In this document: piece by piece, positions 1-12,800 of the stretch
Position numbering within the stretch: position 1 is the first letter of the stretch
Layout: each line of letters starts with the position of its first letter
Source: Lycium barbarum
Lineage: Eukaryota > Streptophyta > Magnoliopsida > Solanales > Solanaceae
DNA length: 64,000 bases
Assembly: GCF_019175385.1 (NCBI RefSeq)
Contig: NC_083337.1
Location: 22,638,385 to 22,702,384 of the forward strand
Direction: 5' to 3'
Position numbers and translations under genes: made by a program
Notes under the pieces: model-generated
What the model was told of the DNA's origin: nothing
The model's input: the letters and a program-made list of their open reading frames with translations, nothing else
Database searches by the model: none

Positions 1-365
1 AATACTAACTCAAATGTTACATAATTTGACAATACATTTTTGCAGGCTCGATACAATTTCCCATAACCTGGTCCAGACTAATACAAGAGCGAATAATTAA
101 ATTTCAGAGTGACATCATATTCTAAGACTCAACCTCCAGTCATGGAATGAAATGGGAGGAGGCCTTCTAGACAAGCACCGCATAACTTCCGCATATACTT
201 CGATCAATTGCCTGAAACAATCTACACCTCAAAAAGGGTGTAGCAAGTGCAATATCAGTAAAACCACACATACTGAGTAAGTATCATAGGGTGAAAATGG
301 TTAGTAAAAGATATTGGTAAAGAATTCACGAATGATGATGATAATCACTAAATCAAGTCACATAT
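1..365 (-). repeat. E 3' LTR, first piece (left edge cut by window)
   Basis: Aligns to 61611-61977 and continues after element A at 9676. Position 1 corresponds to about 140 bases into the LTR. No gene is seen. The last five bases (CATAT) are the target duplicated by element A. Confidence 0.85.
361..365. repeat. Target site duplication of element A (CATAT)
   Basis: CATAT at 361-365 directly precedes the TG of A's left LTR. The same five bases at 9671-9675 directly follow the CA of its right LTR. This fixes both ends of A. Confidence 0.95.
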
Positions 366-2375
366 TGTCACGCCCCAAACCATGGCCTGGGCGTATCACG
401 GCACTCGGGCCTTGCTGGCATGTGTTCGACCGAACCTCATGGCTTGCTTGTCAACATGGGCATCAAAACAATATAATCTATATGAAAACGTAATAGTCAG
501 CAAACATGAAACCATAATTGACTCTGTGAATTAATATCTGTCTATGAAACCTCTAAAAATATGTCTGAATACTAACTACTAGGACATGACCCTGGACTAT
601 CATAAACTGAATACTAATGCAGACTCCATGTTGAACCCCGAGAGAAGTGGGGCTCACCAATAAGCTGATAACTGAGGTGATCCTACTGCGCAAGTGTATT
701 CTCCTGAAAACCGATATCTGCACCGTGAAGTGCAGGCCCCGGGCCAAAGGGACGTTTGTACATAGAAAATAGTACTAGTATGTAAAACCTGCTGAAACGA
801 AGAACATGGCACAACATGGGTATAGGACATGAACTAAAACTGAATGTAACTTGAACATGAGCATGAAATGTGAGTAAAGTCTGAAAACAACAAATCAATA
901 GAAATACATGTATATAAAACTGCTTTTAACGTGGGGAATGATATAGTATAACCAACAACATGATCTGGTACTTGCGTCCTCCCAGCAGAACACTCACACC
1001 TTGCCAGGGATATGAGATTTAAGTAATAATAAGCATGTAAGGATCCAAACTGCATAATGAAGGTGTTGCCTCCTTGCTGACAACCCTTATCCTACGGTGG
1101 GCAACTCCCAAAACATGAACATGATATAGTTGGCTAAGAAGCCCATGATTTTCGTGAAATAACTTGTAATCATGATTTCACGAAATAACTTGTAACATGG
1201 TTTCATGAAATATCTTATAATATGGTTTCATGAGATAACTTGTCATAGTCTTGCAAACATGCTTTTAATTCATGAGCAATAACAATAGTTCATAATTATA
1301 TATATAATTGACTTGAAAACATGCTTGTAACTTGCTAGATAAAATCATAAAGTTTCATATAAACATAATGAGAATACATGAGGAAGAATTCATAATTCAT
1401 GGATTAAGCTAGGGTTCTTAATAACCGTAATGGAAGATTAGGATTACAATAACGAATATAGATACAAAATTCATGTACATAAATACGGGCTACCAATATG
1501 TTGGGTTTAATGCCCTAGGATTTGAACTTCGTGGATATCAAAAAACGGAACATAGGGAAGAACGTAGATATTCCCACATGTGGATGGAAGTTATACATAC
1601 CTTAATTGCTCCAAAATCTTGAATTAAAGACTTGAATTTTGGAGAAGATTTCCAAAATCTTGATTCTTGAACCTTGAGATGGGTTTTCTTGAAAACCCTA
1701 GATTAGGAACAATGATTTCTTGCTTATATTATTTGAGTATATGTTAGATTTGAGTTGGAAGGGTTTGGATTGACTTACCTTGATGTTTTGGATTGTTGCT
1801 AGGGCTTGGAATTGTGAATAATGAAATAAAAGAACTGAAGACTTGAATTTATACCAAAGTGAGGCGGAAATTATATGGACATATTATACGGTCCGTATAA
1901 CGTGATCATATTTTATCATGGCTGAAAACAGAACGTCGGGTTGAGGTTTCATGAAGTACGGACGACTTATACGGTTCGTATAAAATTATATGGGCTGTAT
2001 AAGTACTTCGTATAACATGACCAGTGAACGGACTGCTTTGTACTCCTTCAGTATCATGGCGATAACTTTTTTGTACAGATGTCCCCTTGAGCCCCATAAT
2101 ATACCATTGGAAAAGTATTTCAAGGGGCTACAACTTTCATTTAGGAAGTTTTCCCAAATTCCTAATTAATGAAGGGGTTATGGTCGTTGGAAGTAAGACC
2201 TTCTACAAACTCACTTGCAAACATGCCCCGTAGAGTGTCTTCCAACTTTGCTTTGCCCAAAGACATTTCTTATGACTTGATTAGTTTTCAAAACACTTCC
2301 TATAACCCTTATATTGGTTCCATTATATTATCATCTTATGACTCAAACCTTCGCCCGAAGCTACGAGGTATTACA
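366..2375 (-). repeat. Element A 3' LTR
   Basis: Starts TGTCACGCCCC and ends GGTATTACA on the plus strand. Compared with 7521-9670 it lacks about 90 bases near 500 and about 45 near 1097. It contains palindromic TTATACGG..CCGTATAA motifs at 1884-1900 and 1967-1983. No coding content is seen. Confidence 0.93.
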
Positions 2376-2391
2376 ATATCTCCCCCTTGGG
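2376..2391 (-). other. Element A polypurine tract
   Basis: The plus strand reads ATATCTCCCCCTTGGG directly after the 3' LTR. On the element's sense strand this is a purine run (CCCAAGGGGGAGATAT), the expected plus-strand DNA primer position. Confidence 0.8.
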
Positions 2392-2411
2392 ATCATTCGT
2401 CCTCGAATGAT
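2392..2411 (-). other. Pre-PPT hairpin of element A
   Basis: ATCATTCG, loop TCCT, CGAATGAT: perfect 8-bp arms, 16 nt from the LTR. The same structure is found in B, C, D and E with different but still paired arm bases. Confidence 0.75.
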
Positions 2412-2604
2412 AGGTCATGGTTAAGAATATGACTGGACATGGCCTTACTACATGAACGTGAAGGAAAAATGACATGAAACATGGAGATTGAACAAATATG
2501 ACATGGTTACATGGAAACATGAGTACTGAGACATCAAACATGGGCAACGGATACATGACATGAGCGTGAAACATTAGACATAACATAACATGGGCTATGG
2601 AAAG

Positions 2605-3890
2605 TTACCTTGAAAGTTCTCTGCTGGCTCTTCAAACAAAAATGGGTACTTGGATTTCATATCCTTCTCGGCTTCCCATGTAGCTTCCTCAACTTTCTGA
2701 CTCCTCTACAGAACTTTCACTGAGGCTACTTCCTTAGTTCTCAACTTGCGAACCTAACGGTCAAGAATGGCTACGGGGATCTCCTCATAGGTCAAACCAT
2801 CCTTAACTGTTATAGTATCAGCAGGAAAAACCAACGACAGGTCTCCAACACACTTCCTCAACATAGACACATAAAACACGGGATGTACAGCAGCCAAATC
2901 TTATGGCAACTCAAGTACATAAGCTACTAGGCCGACCTTTCGCAAACTTCTGTAAGGTCCAATATATCTGGGACTGAGCTTCCCTTTCTTGCCAAATCTC
3001 ATAACACCCTTGATGGGTGAGATTTTAAGGAACACCCAATTATTAACTGAAAATTCTAAGTCCCTTCGCCTCACATCTGTGTAAGACTTCTGGCGACTCT
3101 GAGCTGTTTTCAAATGCTCCTGTACTAACTTGACTTTCTCTATAGCCTGATAAACCAAATATGGTCCTAACAACTCTGTTTCACCTTCGAACCAACCAAT
3201 TGGTGATCTACACCTTCGCCCATACAGAGCTTCAAACGGTGCCATTCCAATGCTAGCATGATAACAGTTATTATAGGAAAACTCGATGAGAGGTAAATGG
3301 TCATCCCAATTACCCTTGAAATCTAGGACACATGCTCTCAACATGTCCTTAAGGGTCTGAATAGTATGCTCTGCTTGGCCATCTGTTTGTGGATGAAAAG
3401 CTGTGCTGAAGTTCACCTTGGTACCCAATCCTTTCTGGAAGGATTTCCATCAGTTCGCTGTGAACTGAGCACCACGATCTGAAATAATGGACACTAGGGT
3501 CCCATGCAATCTAACAATCTCATTAACATACAGCTTAACATAATCTTCTGCTGAATCTGTGGTCTTGACTGGCAAAAAGTACGCCAACTTAGTAAGCTTG
3601 TCAACGATCACCCAAATAGAGTCATGTCTCATGGCTGAGCGAGGTAGACCTAATACAAAGTCCATATTGATCATTTCCCATTTCCAAATAGGAATATCAA
3701 TATTCTAAGCCAAGCCACCAGGCCTCTGGCGTTCGGCTTTCACTTGCTGACAATTCGGACCCTTAGTTACAAAATCTGCCACATTCTTCTTCATATCGTT
3801 CCACCAGTGAATCTCCTTAAGATCATGATACATCTTAGTGGAACCTGGGTGAATGGAATACTTGGAATTGTGAGCTTCTGACATGATTCA
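2605..3890 (-). pseudogene. Element A integrase and chromodomain-like tail (decayed)
   Basis: Minus-strand fragments of the Pol C-terminus. The zinc-binding region (3700-3890) resembles HHCC, but the first Cys of the CPNC motif is Gly (codon at 3759-3761). The core has IIDMDF/SDRG-type Asp motifs in 3450-3674, and the [11 protein letters not shown] block with the catalytic Glu lies in 2901-3428. The tail at 2605-2900 reads as a Tekay-type chromodomain end (TWEAE...KYP.LF). In-frame stops occur near 2901, 2751, 2706 and 3447. Several look like CAG/CAA to TAG/TAA or TGG to TAG changes. The family inserts element cDNA into the genome; this copy cannot. Confidence 0.85.
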
Positions 3891-4028
3891 CTCTCTGAGC
3901 CCATCTACATCTGGAACACACAATCTACCTCGGTACCTCAAGGTACTATCATCCCCCCCTTGTTCGAAAGCCGTCGTCTTATACTTGTGAATCCCCTCTT
4001 TCAGCTGTAAGAAGTAGGGATCATTAAA

Positions 4029-5783
4029 CTATTTCTCCTCGACTTCAACGACTAAAGAGGAAAGAGCCCTATTCTGAACAACCACACCACCATCCTCGGA
4101 GTCCAAAAGTCGAACTCTAAGATTGGCCAACTGGTGAACTTCGTTTGTCATAACTCTCTTATCTACGTCCACGTGGGCTAAACTTCCCATGGAACACCGA
4201 CCAAGAGCATCAGCTACAACATTCGCTTTCCCCGGATGATAAATAATATCCACATCGTAATCCTTAAGCAATTCGAGCCATCTCCTTTGCCTAAGATTCA
4301 GCTCCCTTTGCTTGAAGATATACTGTAGGATTTTATGATCTGTGAAAATATCAACATGCACTCCATACAAATAATGACGTCATATCTTAAGTGCAAAAAC
4401 TACAGCTGCCAACTCTAGGTCATGAGTCGGATAATTCTTTTCGTGAACCTTGAGCTAACGAGATGCATAAGCTATAACCTTACCATGATACATTAAGACA
4501 CATCCGAGACCAACTCCCGAAGCATCATAATAAACCACGAACCCTTCGGTTCCCTCTGGTAGAGTCAAAACTGGCGCAGAAGTCAATCTCGTTTTCAATT
4601 CCTCGAAACTGCGCTCACAGGCATCTGACCACTGAAATTGAAGTTCCTTCTTCATCAACTTGGTCAATGGTGCTGAAATAGACGAAAACCCCTCTACGAA
4701 ATGTCGGTAATAGCCTACTAGACCCAAGAAACTGCGGATATCTGAAACTGATGTGGGTTTGGTCCAATTCTTAACGGCCTCAATCTTCTGAGAGTCAACC
4801 GGAACACCCTCACCAGAAATCACATGACCTAAGAAGGCTACTGACTTGAGCCAAAATTCACACTTAGAGAATTTTGCATACAACTTGCGGTCCTTGAGAA
4901 TCTGAAGAACTATACGAAGGTGTTCTGCGTGCTCGGCCTCACTACGGGAGCAAATGAGGATATCATCTATGAAGACAATGACAAATAGGTCGAGGTATGG
5001 CTTGAAGACTCTATTCATGAGGTCCATAAATGCTGCTGGAGCATTGGTCAAATCGAAAGACATGACATAGAATTCGAAATGACCATATTTGGTTCTAAAG
5101 GTTGTCTTAGTAATATCTTGTCCCCTACCCTTAAGCTGATGGTAACTTGATCGGAGATCTATCTTGGAGAAACATTGGCCACCCTGAAGCTGATCAAATA
5201 AGTCATCTATTCGTGAAAGAGGGTATTTGTTCTTGATCGTGACTTTATTGAGCTGGCGATAGTCAATGCACATACGCAAAGAACCATCTTTCTTGCGCAC
5301 AAAAAGGACTGGGGCACCCCATGGAGAGACACTGGGTCGGATAAAACCCTTGTCTAGAAGATCTTTGAGTTGAGCCTTAAGCTCTCGTAATTCAGTTGGA
5401 GCCATCCTATAAGGTGGAATAGATATAGGTTTCATACCTGGGAGTAGGTCAATTGCGAAATCAATTCCCCTATCAGGAGGAATTCCAGGAAGATCCTCGG
5501 GAACAACTTCTGGAAACTCATTAACAACAGAGACTGATCAAAGAATTGGGGTCTGGGAAGCTAAATCCCTAACCCGAACGAGATGATAGATATAACCCTT
5601 AGACACCATTTTTCTTGCCTTGAGGTAAGAAATAAACCTATCCTTAGGACTTACTGAATCACCCTTCCACTCTAAGACTGACTCATTAGGAAACTTGAAA
5701 TTTACAGCTTTGGTTCTACAATCAACTGACGCATAACATGAATATAACCAGTCCATGCCCATGATTACATTAAATTCTACCAT
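4029..5783 (-). pseudogene. Element A protease end, reverse transcriptase and RNase H (decayed)
   Basis: All fragments lie in one minus-strand frame, separated by nonsense codons. The protease C-terminal part (5538-5783) has [10 protein letters not shown]. Reverse transcriptase (4455-5435) shows [28 protein letters not shown] and the catalytic FIDDIL motif. RNase H begins in the same fragment (YYDASG) and ends at 4029-4370 ([19 protein letters not shown]). The stop at 4452-4454 lies where related copies have Gln in ASRQL, a CAG to TAG change. The stop before 4029 also replaces a Gln. The HQL..RGQD stretch replaces the HQVRVRESD of the B copies. The gene is dead but clearly Tekay-like. Confidence 0.9.
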
Positions 5784-5867
5784 TCCTAACTCAAATAGGT
5801 CAGCTGGAACAACATGATAATAGACTCTGACTGGACAACCCTTATAGACACGTCGGGCTATGACTGA

Positions 5868-7304
5868 CTAACCAACTGGAGTTGACACTTCAAAAGGTTC
5901 TTTTAGCTTTTCAGGTTCAATACAAAATTTCCTAGCAACATAAGGGGTGACATAGGATAGGGTGGATCCAGGGTCCATGAGAGCATAAACATCGAAACTG
6001 AAAACGGTGAGTATACCTGTGACAACATCAGTACGGGCATCGATATCCTGATGCTCGGTCAAAGCGTACAAACGGTTTGGGCCACCGCTTGTGTTGCCGG
6101 ATCTAGCTGTTGCACGTCCTGCTTGAGTTTGGTTATTATGAGGAACAGACGAATTTACTGACTGAGTCCGATTACCTCTTGTGCCCTGTCTGATTGAACG
6201 GCAATTTCGCTGAACATGGCCCGGCTGGCCACACCCATAGCAAATATTCGATCCAGAGCTGCACTCCCCAAGAGTCCTCTTCCCACATTTAGCACAAATC
6301 GGATTGGTGAAGTTACTCTGAGTCATACTGGCTTGAGACTGGGAGCCTGACGACCTGAAATTCTGCTGACGGTTATCTTTCCTGAACTTGGAAACTGGAG
6401 CACTTGTTGTGGATGGAGCAGGTCCGGCTGGCCTGTTCTTAAAGAACTTTCTGTTTTCAATACCGTTGAACTGTCCGGTAGACTTGGCCCTCTTGTTGAA
6501 CTCCTTGTCTTTCTCTTTCTGCAAGGCTTCCTCCTCCTTCAGCCTTGTCTCATTCCCTTGTATGAAAGCAACCATCTTGCAGATAGTCATCCCCCATTCT
6601 GTGCGGCAATATTGGCCCCATCTTACAAATAGGGATCAAGACCCCTAACAAACCTCCTCACTCGTGCCCTCATATCCGGTACCATATTTGGAGCATGCTT
6701 AGCCAGACTGATAAATTCTAAATAGTAGTCCTGAACTAACCTACCATTCATTTTAAGCTTCAGGAATTGCTCAGCCTTAGCTTCTCTGACTTCTATTGGC
6801 ATGAAGAGGTCTTGGAATGCACTTGTGAATTCATCCCATGTAGCATCAGGTGCATCCTCACCTTGGGATGATTCCCAAGATTCATAGCAGGTGTTAGCAA
6901 TGCTCTGCAGCTGATGAGCTCCAAAAGTAGCTGCTTCGGTTTCCGTAACTGTCATAATCTTGAAGATTTTTCTGAAGAGCATCACTGTAGTCCTGAGGGT
7001 CCTCATCTTTCTTTGTCCCCGTGAATACTGGGGGATTCATCCTGAGAAAGTCCTTAGTCTTAGAAGACTATCCATTACCTCTTGAACTTGACCCAGATTC
7101 CTGACGTTGGGCCTGAGCTGCTACCATTTGTGTGAGCATATTGATAGCATTCCTAACATCCCCATCCGAATAAATAGGAGGTGTTACTGTAGGAGCAGTT
7201 GGGGCTACTGTCTGAGTCGGAACAGTCTCTTCGTGAGTTGCTTCCGCAGTAGCCCCTTGGCTGGTCGCTGTGGCCTTTCTGGTGTATTTCCTTTTCGCAG
7301 GCAT
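5868..7304 (-). pseudogene. Element A Gag and protease start (decayed)
   Basis: The N-terminal fragment (7068-7304) starts at an ATG and is basic (MPAKRKYTRKAT). The capsid-like part (6623-7006) has TWDEFTSAFQDLF and LEFISLAKHAP and lies in a different frame from its neighbours, so two compensating frameshifts have occurred. The nucleocapsid (5868-6590) has a CCHC knuckle CYGCGQPGHVQRNC. The protease active-site block [12 protein letters not shown] follows and retains the Gly that two B copies have lost. Gag packages element RNA into particles; this copy is inactive. Confidence 0.88.
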
Positions 7305-7503
7305 TTTCTGAAAATATTTACACGCACGAATTAGAAAGACATCCTAAAAGTACTGCTCTAACTGCACGATCTAGAATATGAAAGAAGTGAGACAATCCTG
7401 AATGTCTTGGTGGTCAACTATTTATATGTATGGGGCCCTCACACATATATCAGTGACCCCACTGGAAACGGTTTCATAGACTCCCTAAAGACACTTGAAC
7501 CTG

Positions 7504-7515
7504 GCTCTGATACCA
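7504..7515 (-). other. Element A primer binding site
   Basis: Sense strand TGGTATCAGAGC, complementary to the 3' end of plant initiator Met tRNA. It is separated from the 5' LTR by 5 nt (7516-7520). The leader at about 7330-7500 has weak similarity to the leaders of B, C and D. Confidence 0.88.
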
Positions 7516-7520
7516 AGCTT

Positions 7521-9670
7521 TGTCACGCCCCGAACCATGGCCTGGGCGTATCACGGCACTCGGGCCTTGCTTGCATGTGTCCGAGCGAACCTCATGGCTT
7601 GCTTGTCAACATGGGCATAAAAACAATATAATCTATATGATGCAATTTAAATGAATCATGAAAATGTAATTTGTGGAATAAAGTCTTGAAATTATCTCAT
7701 AGCATGAAAAATCATAAAAACGGAATAGTCTGCAAACATGAAAGCATAACTGACTCTACGAACTAATATATGTCTATGAAACCTCTAAAAACATGTCTGA
7801 ATACTAATTATCAGGACATAGCCCTGGACTACCATAAAATGAATCCTAATGCAGAATCTATGTTGAACCCCGAGAGAAGTGGGGCTCACCAATAAGATGA
7901 TAACTGACGTGATCCTACTACGCAGGTGTATGCTCCTAAAAACTAGTATCTGCACCGTAAAGTGCAGGCCCTGGGAAAAAGGGACATTAGTGAATAGTAC
8001 TAGTATGTAAGAAGTTGCTGAAATGAAGAACATGGCACAACATAGGTATAGGAAATGAACTGAAACTGAATGTAACTTGAACATGAGCATGAAACGTGAG
8101 TAAAGTCTGAAAACAGTAAATCAATGGAAATACATGTATATAAAACTGCTTGTAACATGGTGAATGCTATAGTATAACCGACAACATGATCTGGTACTTG
8201 CGTTCCTACCAGCAGAACACTCACACCTTGCTAGGGATATGAGATTTAAGTAATAATAAGCATGTAAGGATCCAAACTGCATAATAAAGGTGTTGCCTCC
8301 TTGCTGACAACCCTTGTCCTACGGTGGTTACGTAGTTTCAGGCTATCTGAGCCTTCTCGGTTAACTAAGCAACTCCGAAAAATGAACATGATATAGTTGG
8401 CTAAGAAGCCCATGATTTTCTTGAAATAATTTGTAAATAACTTGTAATCATGATTTCACGAAATAACTTGTAACATGGTTTCATGAAATATCTTGTAATA
8501 TTGTTTCATGAGATAACTTGTCATAGTCTTGCAAACATGTTCTTGATTCATGAGTAATAACAATAATTCATAATTATATATATAGTTGACTTGAAAACAT
8601 GCTTGTAACTTGCTACATAAAATCATAAAGTTTCATATAAACATAATGAGAACACATGAGGAAGAATTCATGATTCATGGATTAAGCTAAGGTTCCTAAT
8701 AACTGTAATGGAAGATTAGGAATACAATAATGAATATAGATACAAAATTCATGTACATAAATATGGGCTACCAATATGTTGGGTTTAATGCCTAGGATTT
8801 GAACTTCATGGATATCAAGAAATGGAGCATGGGGAAGAACGTAGAGATTCCCACATGTGGATGAAAGTTCTACATATCTTAATTTCTCCAAAATCTTGAA
8901 TTAAAGACTTGCATTTTGGATAAGATTTTCTAAATCTTGATTCTTGAACCTTGAGATGGATTTTCTTGAAAACCCTATATTAGGAACAATGATTTCTTGC
9001 TTAGATTATTAGAGTATATGTTAGAATTGAGTTGGAAGTGTTTGGATTGACTTACCTTGATGTTTTGGATTGTTGCTAGGGCTTGGAATTGTGAATAATG
9101 AAATAAAAGAACTGAAGGCTTGAATTTATACATAAGTGAGACAGAAATTATATGGACATATTATACAGTCCGTATAATGTTATACGGTCCGTATAATATG
9201 AACATATTTTATCATTGCTGAAAAAAGAACGTCAGGTTGAGGTTTCATGCAGTACGGACGACTTATACGGCCCGTATAAAATTATTTGGGCCGTATAAGT
9301 AGTTCGTATAACATGACCAGTGAACGGACTGCTCTGTACTCCTTTAGTAAAATGGAGATAACATTTTATACAGATGTCCCCTTGACCTCCATAATATACC
9401 GTTGGAAAGGTATTTCAAAGGGATACAACTTTCATTTAGGAAGTTTTCCCAAATTCCTAATTATTAAAGAGGTTATGGTCGTTGGAAGTAAGACCTTCTA
9501 CAAACTCACTTGCAAACATGCCCCGTGCAGTGGCTTCCAACTTTGCTTTGTCCAAAGATATTTCTTGTGACTTGATTAATTTTCAAAACACTTCCTATAA
9601 CCTTCATATTGGTTCCATTATATTATCATCTTATGAGTCAAACCTTCGCCTGAAGCTATGAGGTGTTACA
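7521..9670 (-). repeat. Element A 5' LTR
   Basis: 2,150 bp, TGTCACGCCCC to GGTGTTACA on the plus strand. Palindromic TTATACGG-type motifs lie at 9161-9177, 9180-9196 and 9263-9279, with a half motif at 9288-9299. No coding content. Confidence 0.93.
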
Positions 9671-10388
9671 CATATCCCTAAACAATAGATCATAACTTCA
9701 ATCTAACTTAAGACACAACTAATCTATCATAAATTATAAGTTGGCCAAACACATATACAGATTATCAACATCTTTACCATTCCCGGGTCGCCCGTCCGTG
9801 TTTTAGGAGCGAACTCATTGTAATGACACCTTCATGTCCAACCTCGCTTTAACGCGATACACTACTAGTTTTAGGTTCGTTTAACAGGCACAAGTCAACA
9901 ATATAAGTCACAAAAGTTGAGTCCAAATGTTCATCGTTACTTATGTATAGCATCTAAACCTCATATGATAAGTTTGAGGATATCTAATCCCGAAACAATT
10001 ACCACAATGGAATCATCATAGTCCAATCATCAACAACACAATCGTCACAATTTAGTCATCACGACATCTCACTCAAGTCATAATGCAATGCAGTGCAATA
10101 ATGGTATGAATGTGATGCCATGCCATGCTATGAAAATGAGGTGTACACATGCACTCCGAACGGAAATATCAACGTCTCGGTAGCACAACCCTATGTGACT
10201 CGCGAAGTCTAAGTGCCACCCGTCCCTGATCTTTGCCAAACAGACAGACGGGACCCTGGCTAATTGCTCACAGGGGGAGTTTCACCGGCACCACTCTGGT
10301 CGACCCGCGGAGTCCATGCACTACAATCGATTCTGAAATAACATCGGAATCTACCATGCAACAACGATGCCTGAATATAACCATCAGA

Positions 10389-10645
10389 CATCGGCCTCCT
10401 CACAATCACTCAAAGAGTTGTCAAATATCAGTTTCATAAATCAACGATTTTGGGAATTGAACCTCAGGCATCGGCCTCCTCACAATACTCCAGTAAAAGA
10501 GTTTATCAAGTATCAGTTTCATATAAACAACGATTCCGGAATAGATCTTCAGACATTGGCCTATTCACAATCACTCAAGTAAAAGAGTTTATCAATATCA
10601 GTTTCGCTCAATCAACGATACTGGATTATCACCGGATATCGGCCT
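10389..10645. repeat. Tandem repeat of 80-85 bp in E 3' LTR (three units)
   Basis: Units begin with CATCGGCC-like bases at 10389, 10469, 10554 and a partial fourth at 10637. Each runs through TCACAATCACTCAAGT, TATCAGTTTC and CAACGAT. The other LTR has one unit fewer. Confidence 0.8.
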
Positions 10646-12009
10646 TGCGTGATAAATATGAGAGAATGCGTGTAATGCATATGTTAATCACCAACAGTCG
10701 AGCTTAATACCACAAACACCATAACAGTTATGTCAACAACGCATCACATCACAATACCAATCAGTGGGTATGCCAACATATATTAATAACACAAGTACTA
10801 ACAGTGGGTACGCCCACAATAAACCTAAGTACAAATACCAACAACGAGTACGTCAATCCTATCCGAACCAGGACAATAAGAAAAATTTGATATCTACCAA
10901 CTACGCATGGCATCATGCCAACACAATTGAATAATCAACGCACATAACGGGGTGGCTAGCCCCCACCCACAGTATTACCATTCCTTAATCAGCATATTTG
11001 CTTAGGCTAAAAATCCCACCCTACACTCGAATCACTCATCACCATTTAACCAGGACATCATTCACTATCGTGATTCATTTTATATTTCCAGCAACCGTTT
11101 AGATTCCCTACAATAATCTCATCGATAGCATAATTAGATTCCGCCCGCTACTCTAAAGTCACATAAATCCATCGATAATCAATAAGGTCACATCAATACC
11201 TGAGGAGTCTACAGGCCACGAGCTCGAAAAAATAAGTCACACACCACAATACTATCCTAAAGTTCCATCTCAAAATCTCTGATTCTTGTGCATCCATTCT
11301 CCGTTACTTCTAAACAACAATATAGAAAACTAACCGGAGTCTACCGAGGGGAAACCATAACCTACCTCATGACTGAGCGGGTGCCACGAACATCTAATGA
11401 CGCCTCAATTAATCACCACCGCGTAATCCATATGAAAAGCTTGGAGAAAACCATGAGATCGAAGAGTAGAATTCACCATTAGGGTCCTTCCCAGGGACTT
11501 CGAAATTGCTAAGGTAGATAAAAAAAATTATCCTACCAAAAAACTCGATATCACAAAGTTAGTTGATAAATCAACCATCATTTAAGACATTCATGACCCT
11601 ACTCAAGTTACTAGTTTGGTCAAATTGCCATTTTAGGCTCTTTTCAAGAAACCCATTTCCAAGATCTAAAATAGAGACCCATAGGTATTTTAGTGGAATA
11701 GGTGAAGGATTAGGTTGGGAAATCCTGTTAGGACGATGGGCATAGGAAAATATTCTAAGGACTTTATATCAAGAAGGACAAGGGTTCATTAAATTGGAAC
11801 TTAAGAGATTTGAGATTCCCATTTGTGACTCTTGATAAGGATCCTTAATGAGAATCAAGGTTGGGAGAATGGATGGAAGAGGTTCGGGAAATAACCTTAT
11901 CCAAGGAAGTTTCATTTTTGGCTCCGAAGTTACTCCAAAGGCGGCTGGACTCTCCAGGGTTTTGAGAAATGAAGTTAATTCCCGAAATGTCACTTAAATA
12001 GCTGGGATT

Positions 12010-12178
12010 CACTGTGCGCGGCTACCCCGGCAGTAGGTGTACCAATGCAGCGGTACAGCTAGGGCAGCCAACAAGCCTCTATGGCGGTTGAGCAGTCACA
12101 TGCAGTTACCACTACGGCGATTGGTATACCGTCACAGCGGCACCGCTGTGGCATCCACGCGACCGTTGTAGCATTCTC
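12010..12178. repeat. GC-rich CCGC..GCGG island 1 (in E LTR)
   Basis: A GC-rich stretch in AT-rich surroundings with repeated imperfect palindromes such as GCGGCACCGCTGTGGC, CTATGGCGG and ACTACGGCG. Similar islands recur three times in E's interior. Confidence 0.7.
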
Positions 12179-12358
12179 GATCCATTTATTTGCTCACACT
12201 TCTATGGCTTACGTGATGCGCATGACGATCATGGTTTGGCTTGAAAGGTTTCCAAGATGCGAGAAGGTGGAGACATCATTAAGCCCCATAGTTGTCGCCT
12301 TTCTTAGAATTTCACAGTAACGACGAAACGGGTCGTTACATCAAATACCAATTTAACA

Positions 12359-12378
12359 ACCGTTCGGCCCCGAACGGT
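12359..12378 (-). other. Pre-3' LTR hairpin of element E
   Basis: ACCGTTCG, loop GCCC, CGAACGGT: perfect 8-bp arms 18 nt inside the LTR end. It is the counterpart of the hairpins next to the polypurine tracts of A, B, C and D, with arm bases exchanged in pairs. The 18 nt between (TCAAATACCAATTTAACA) are not a clear polypurine tract. Confidence 0.7.
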
Positions 12379-12639
12379 AAGGGAGCAAACCCATGCTAAC
12401 GGTTATACGTCCAATAGCCCAGACATAGTTGTATCATCTTACCCTAACGTATTCGAGTCCAACTGAGAGGCATAGATCAGATAGAGTAGTCGGGAAACTT
12501 CTTGTAACATACGTAATTTGATGGAATTACCGAGTCCTCATGGCAAGGTAATTTAAATGCCGGGGTGACTTGTGAGAGGTCCACTGCGGGACGTAAGGCT
12601 TGAGGATACCTCAACGTATCACGAACTCCATAGACGGAG

Positions 12640-12800
12640 CTGGATACCGCCATAGCGACTGTGTTACCGCTAGGACGGTACCACCACGGTGCCATATTTG
12701 GCCGCCGCAGCGGTAGATCAAGAAACGGTACCGCTGTAGTGGTCCCTCTACCACTGTGGCGTAACCACTGCAGCGGCTTCGTGGCCACCCCGACGGTTCT
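12640..12800. repeat. GC-rich CCGC..GCGG island 2
   Basis: Repeated CCGC/GCGG half-palindromes, for example GCCGCCGCAGCGGTA and GTACCGCTGTAGTGG, in AT-rich DNA. Confidence 0.7.

Larger units (their letters stand above)
366..9670 (-). mobile_element. Element A: degenerate Ty3/Gypsy chromovirus, Del/Tekay-like
   Basis: A complete 9,305-bp element with two LTRs, TSDs, a primer site next to the right LTR and a polypurine tract next to the left one, so its sense strand is minus. Domain order is Gag, protease, reverse transcriptase, RNase H, integrase and a chromodomain-like tail. The gag-pol frame is broken many times, so it is not autonomous. The LTRs differ at about 5 of the first 120 bases and by larger indels (2,010 versus 2,150 bp), making it older than B and C. 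It lies in E's 3' LTR. Confidence 0.93.
9676..12340 (-). repeat. E 3' LTR, second piece
   Basis: Continues the E LTR after element A and aligns to 61978-64000. Ends GGGTCGTTACA at 12340. It has a three-unit tandem repeat at 10389-10645 and a GC-rich island near its end. Short open frames here are not conserved in the other LTR. Confidence 0.88.

Noticed and set aside
10389..10645. CRISPR-like array from spaced repeats
   Set aside because: Units are contiguous 80-85 bp tandem copies with no unique spacers, in a plant retroelement LTR.
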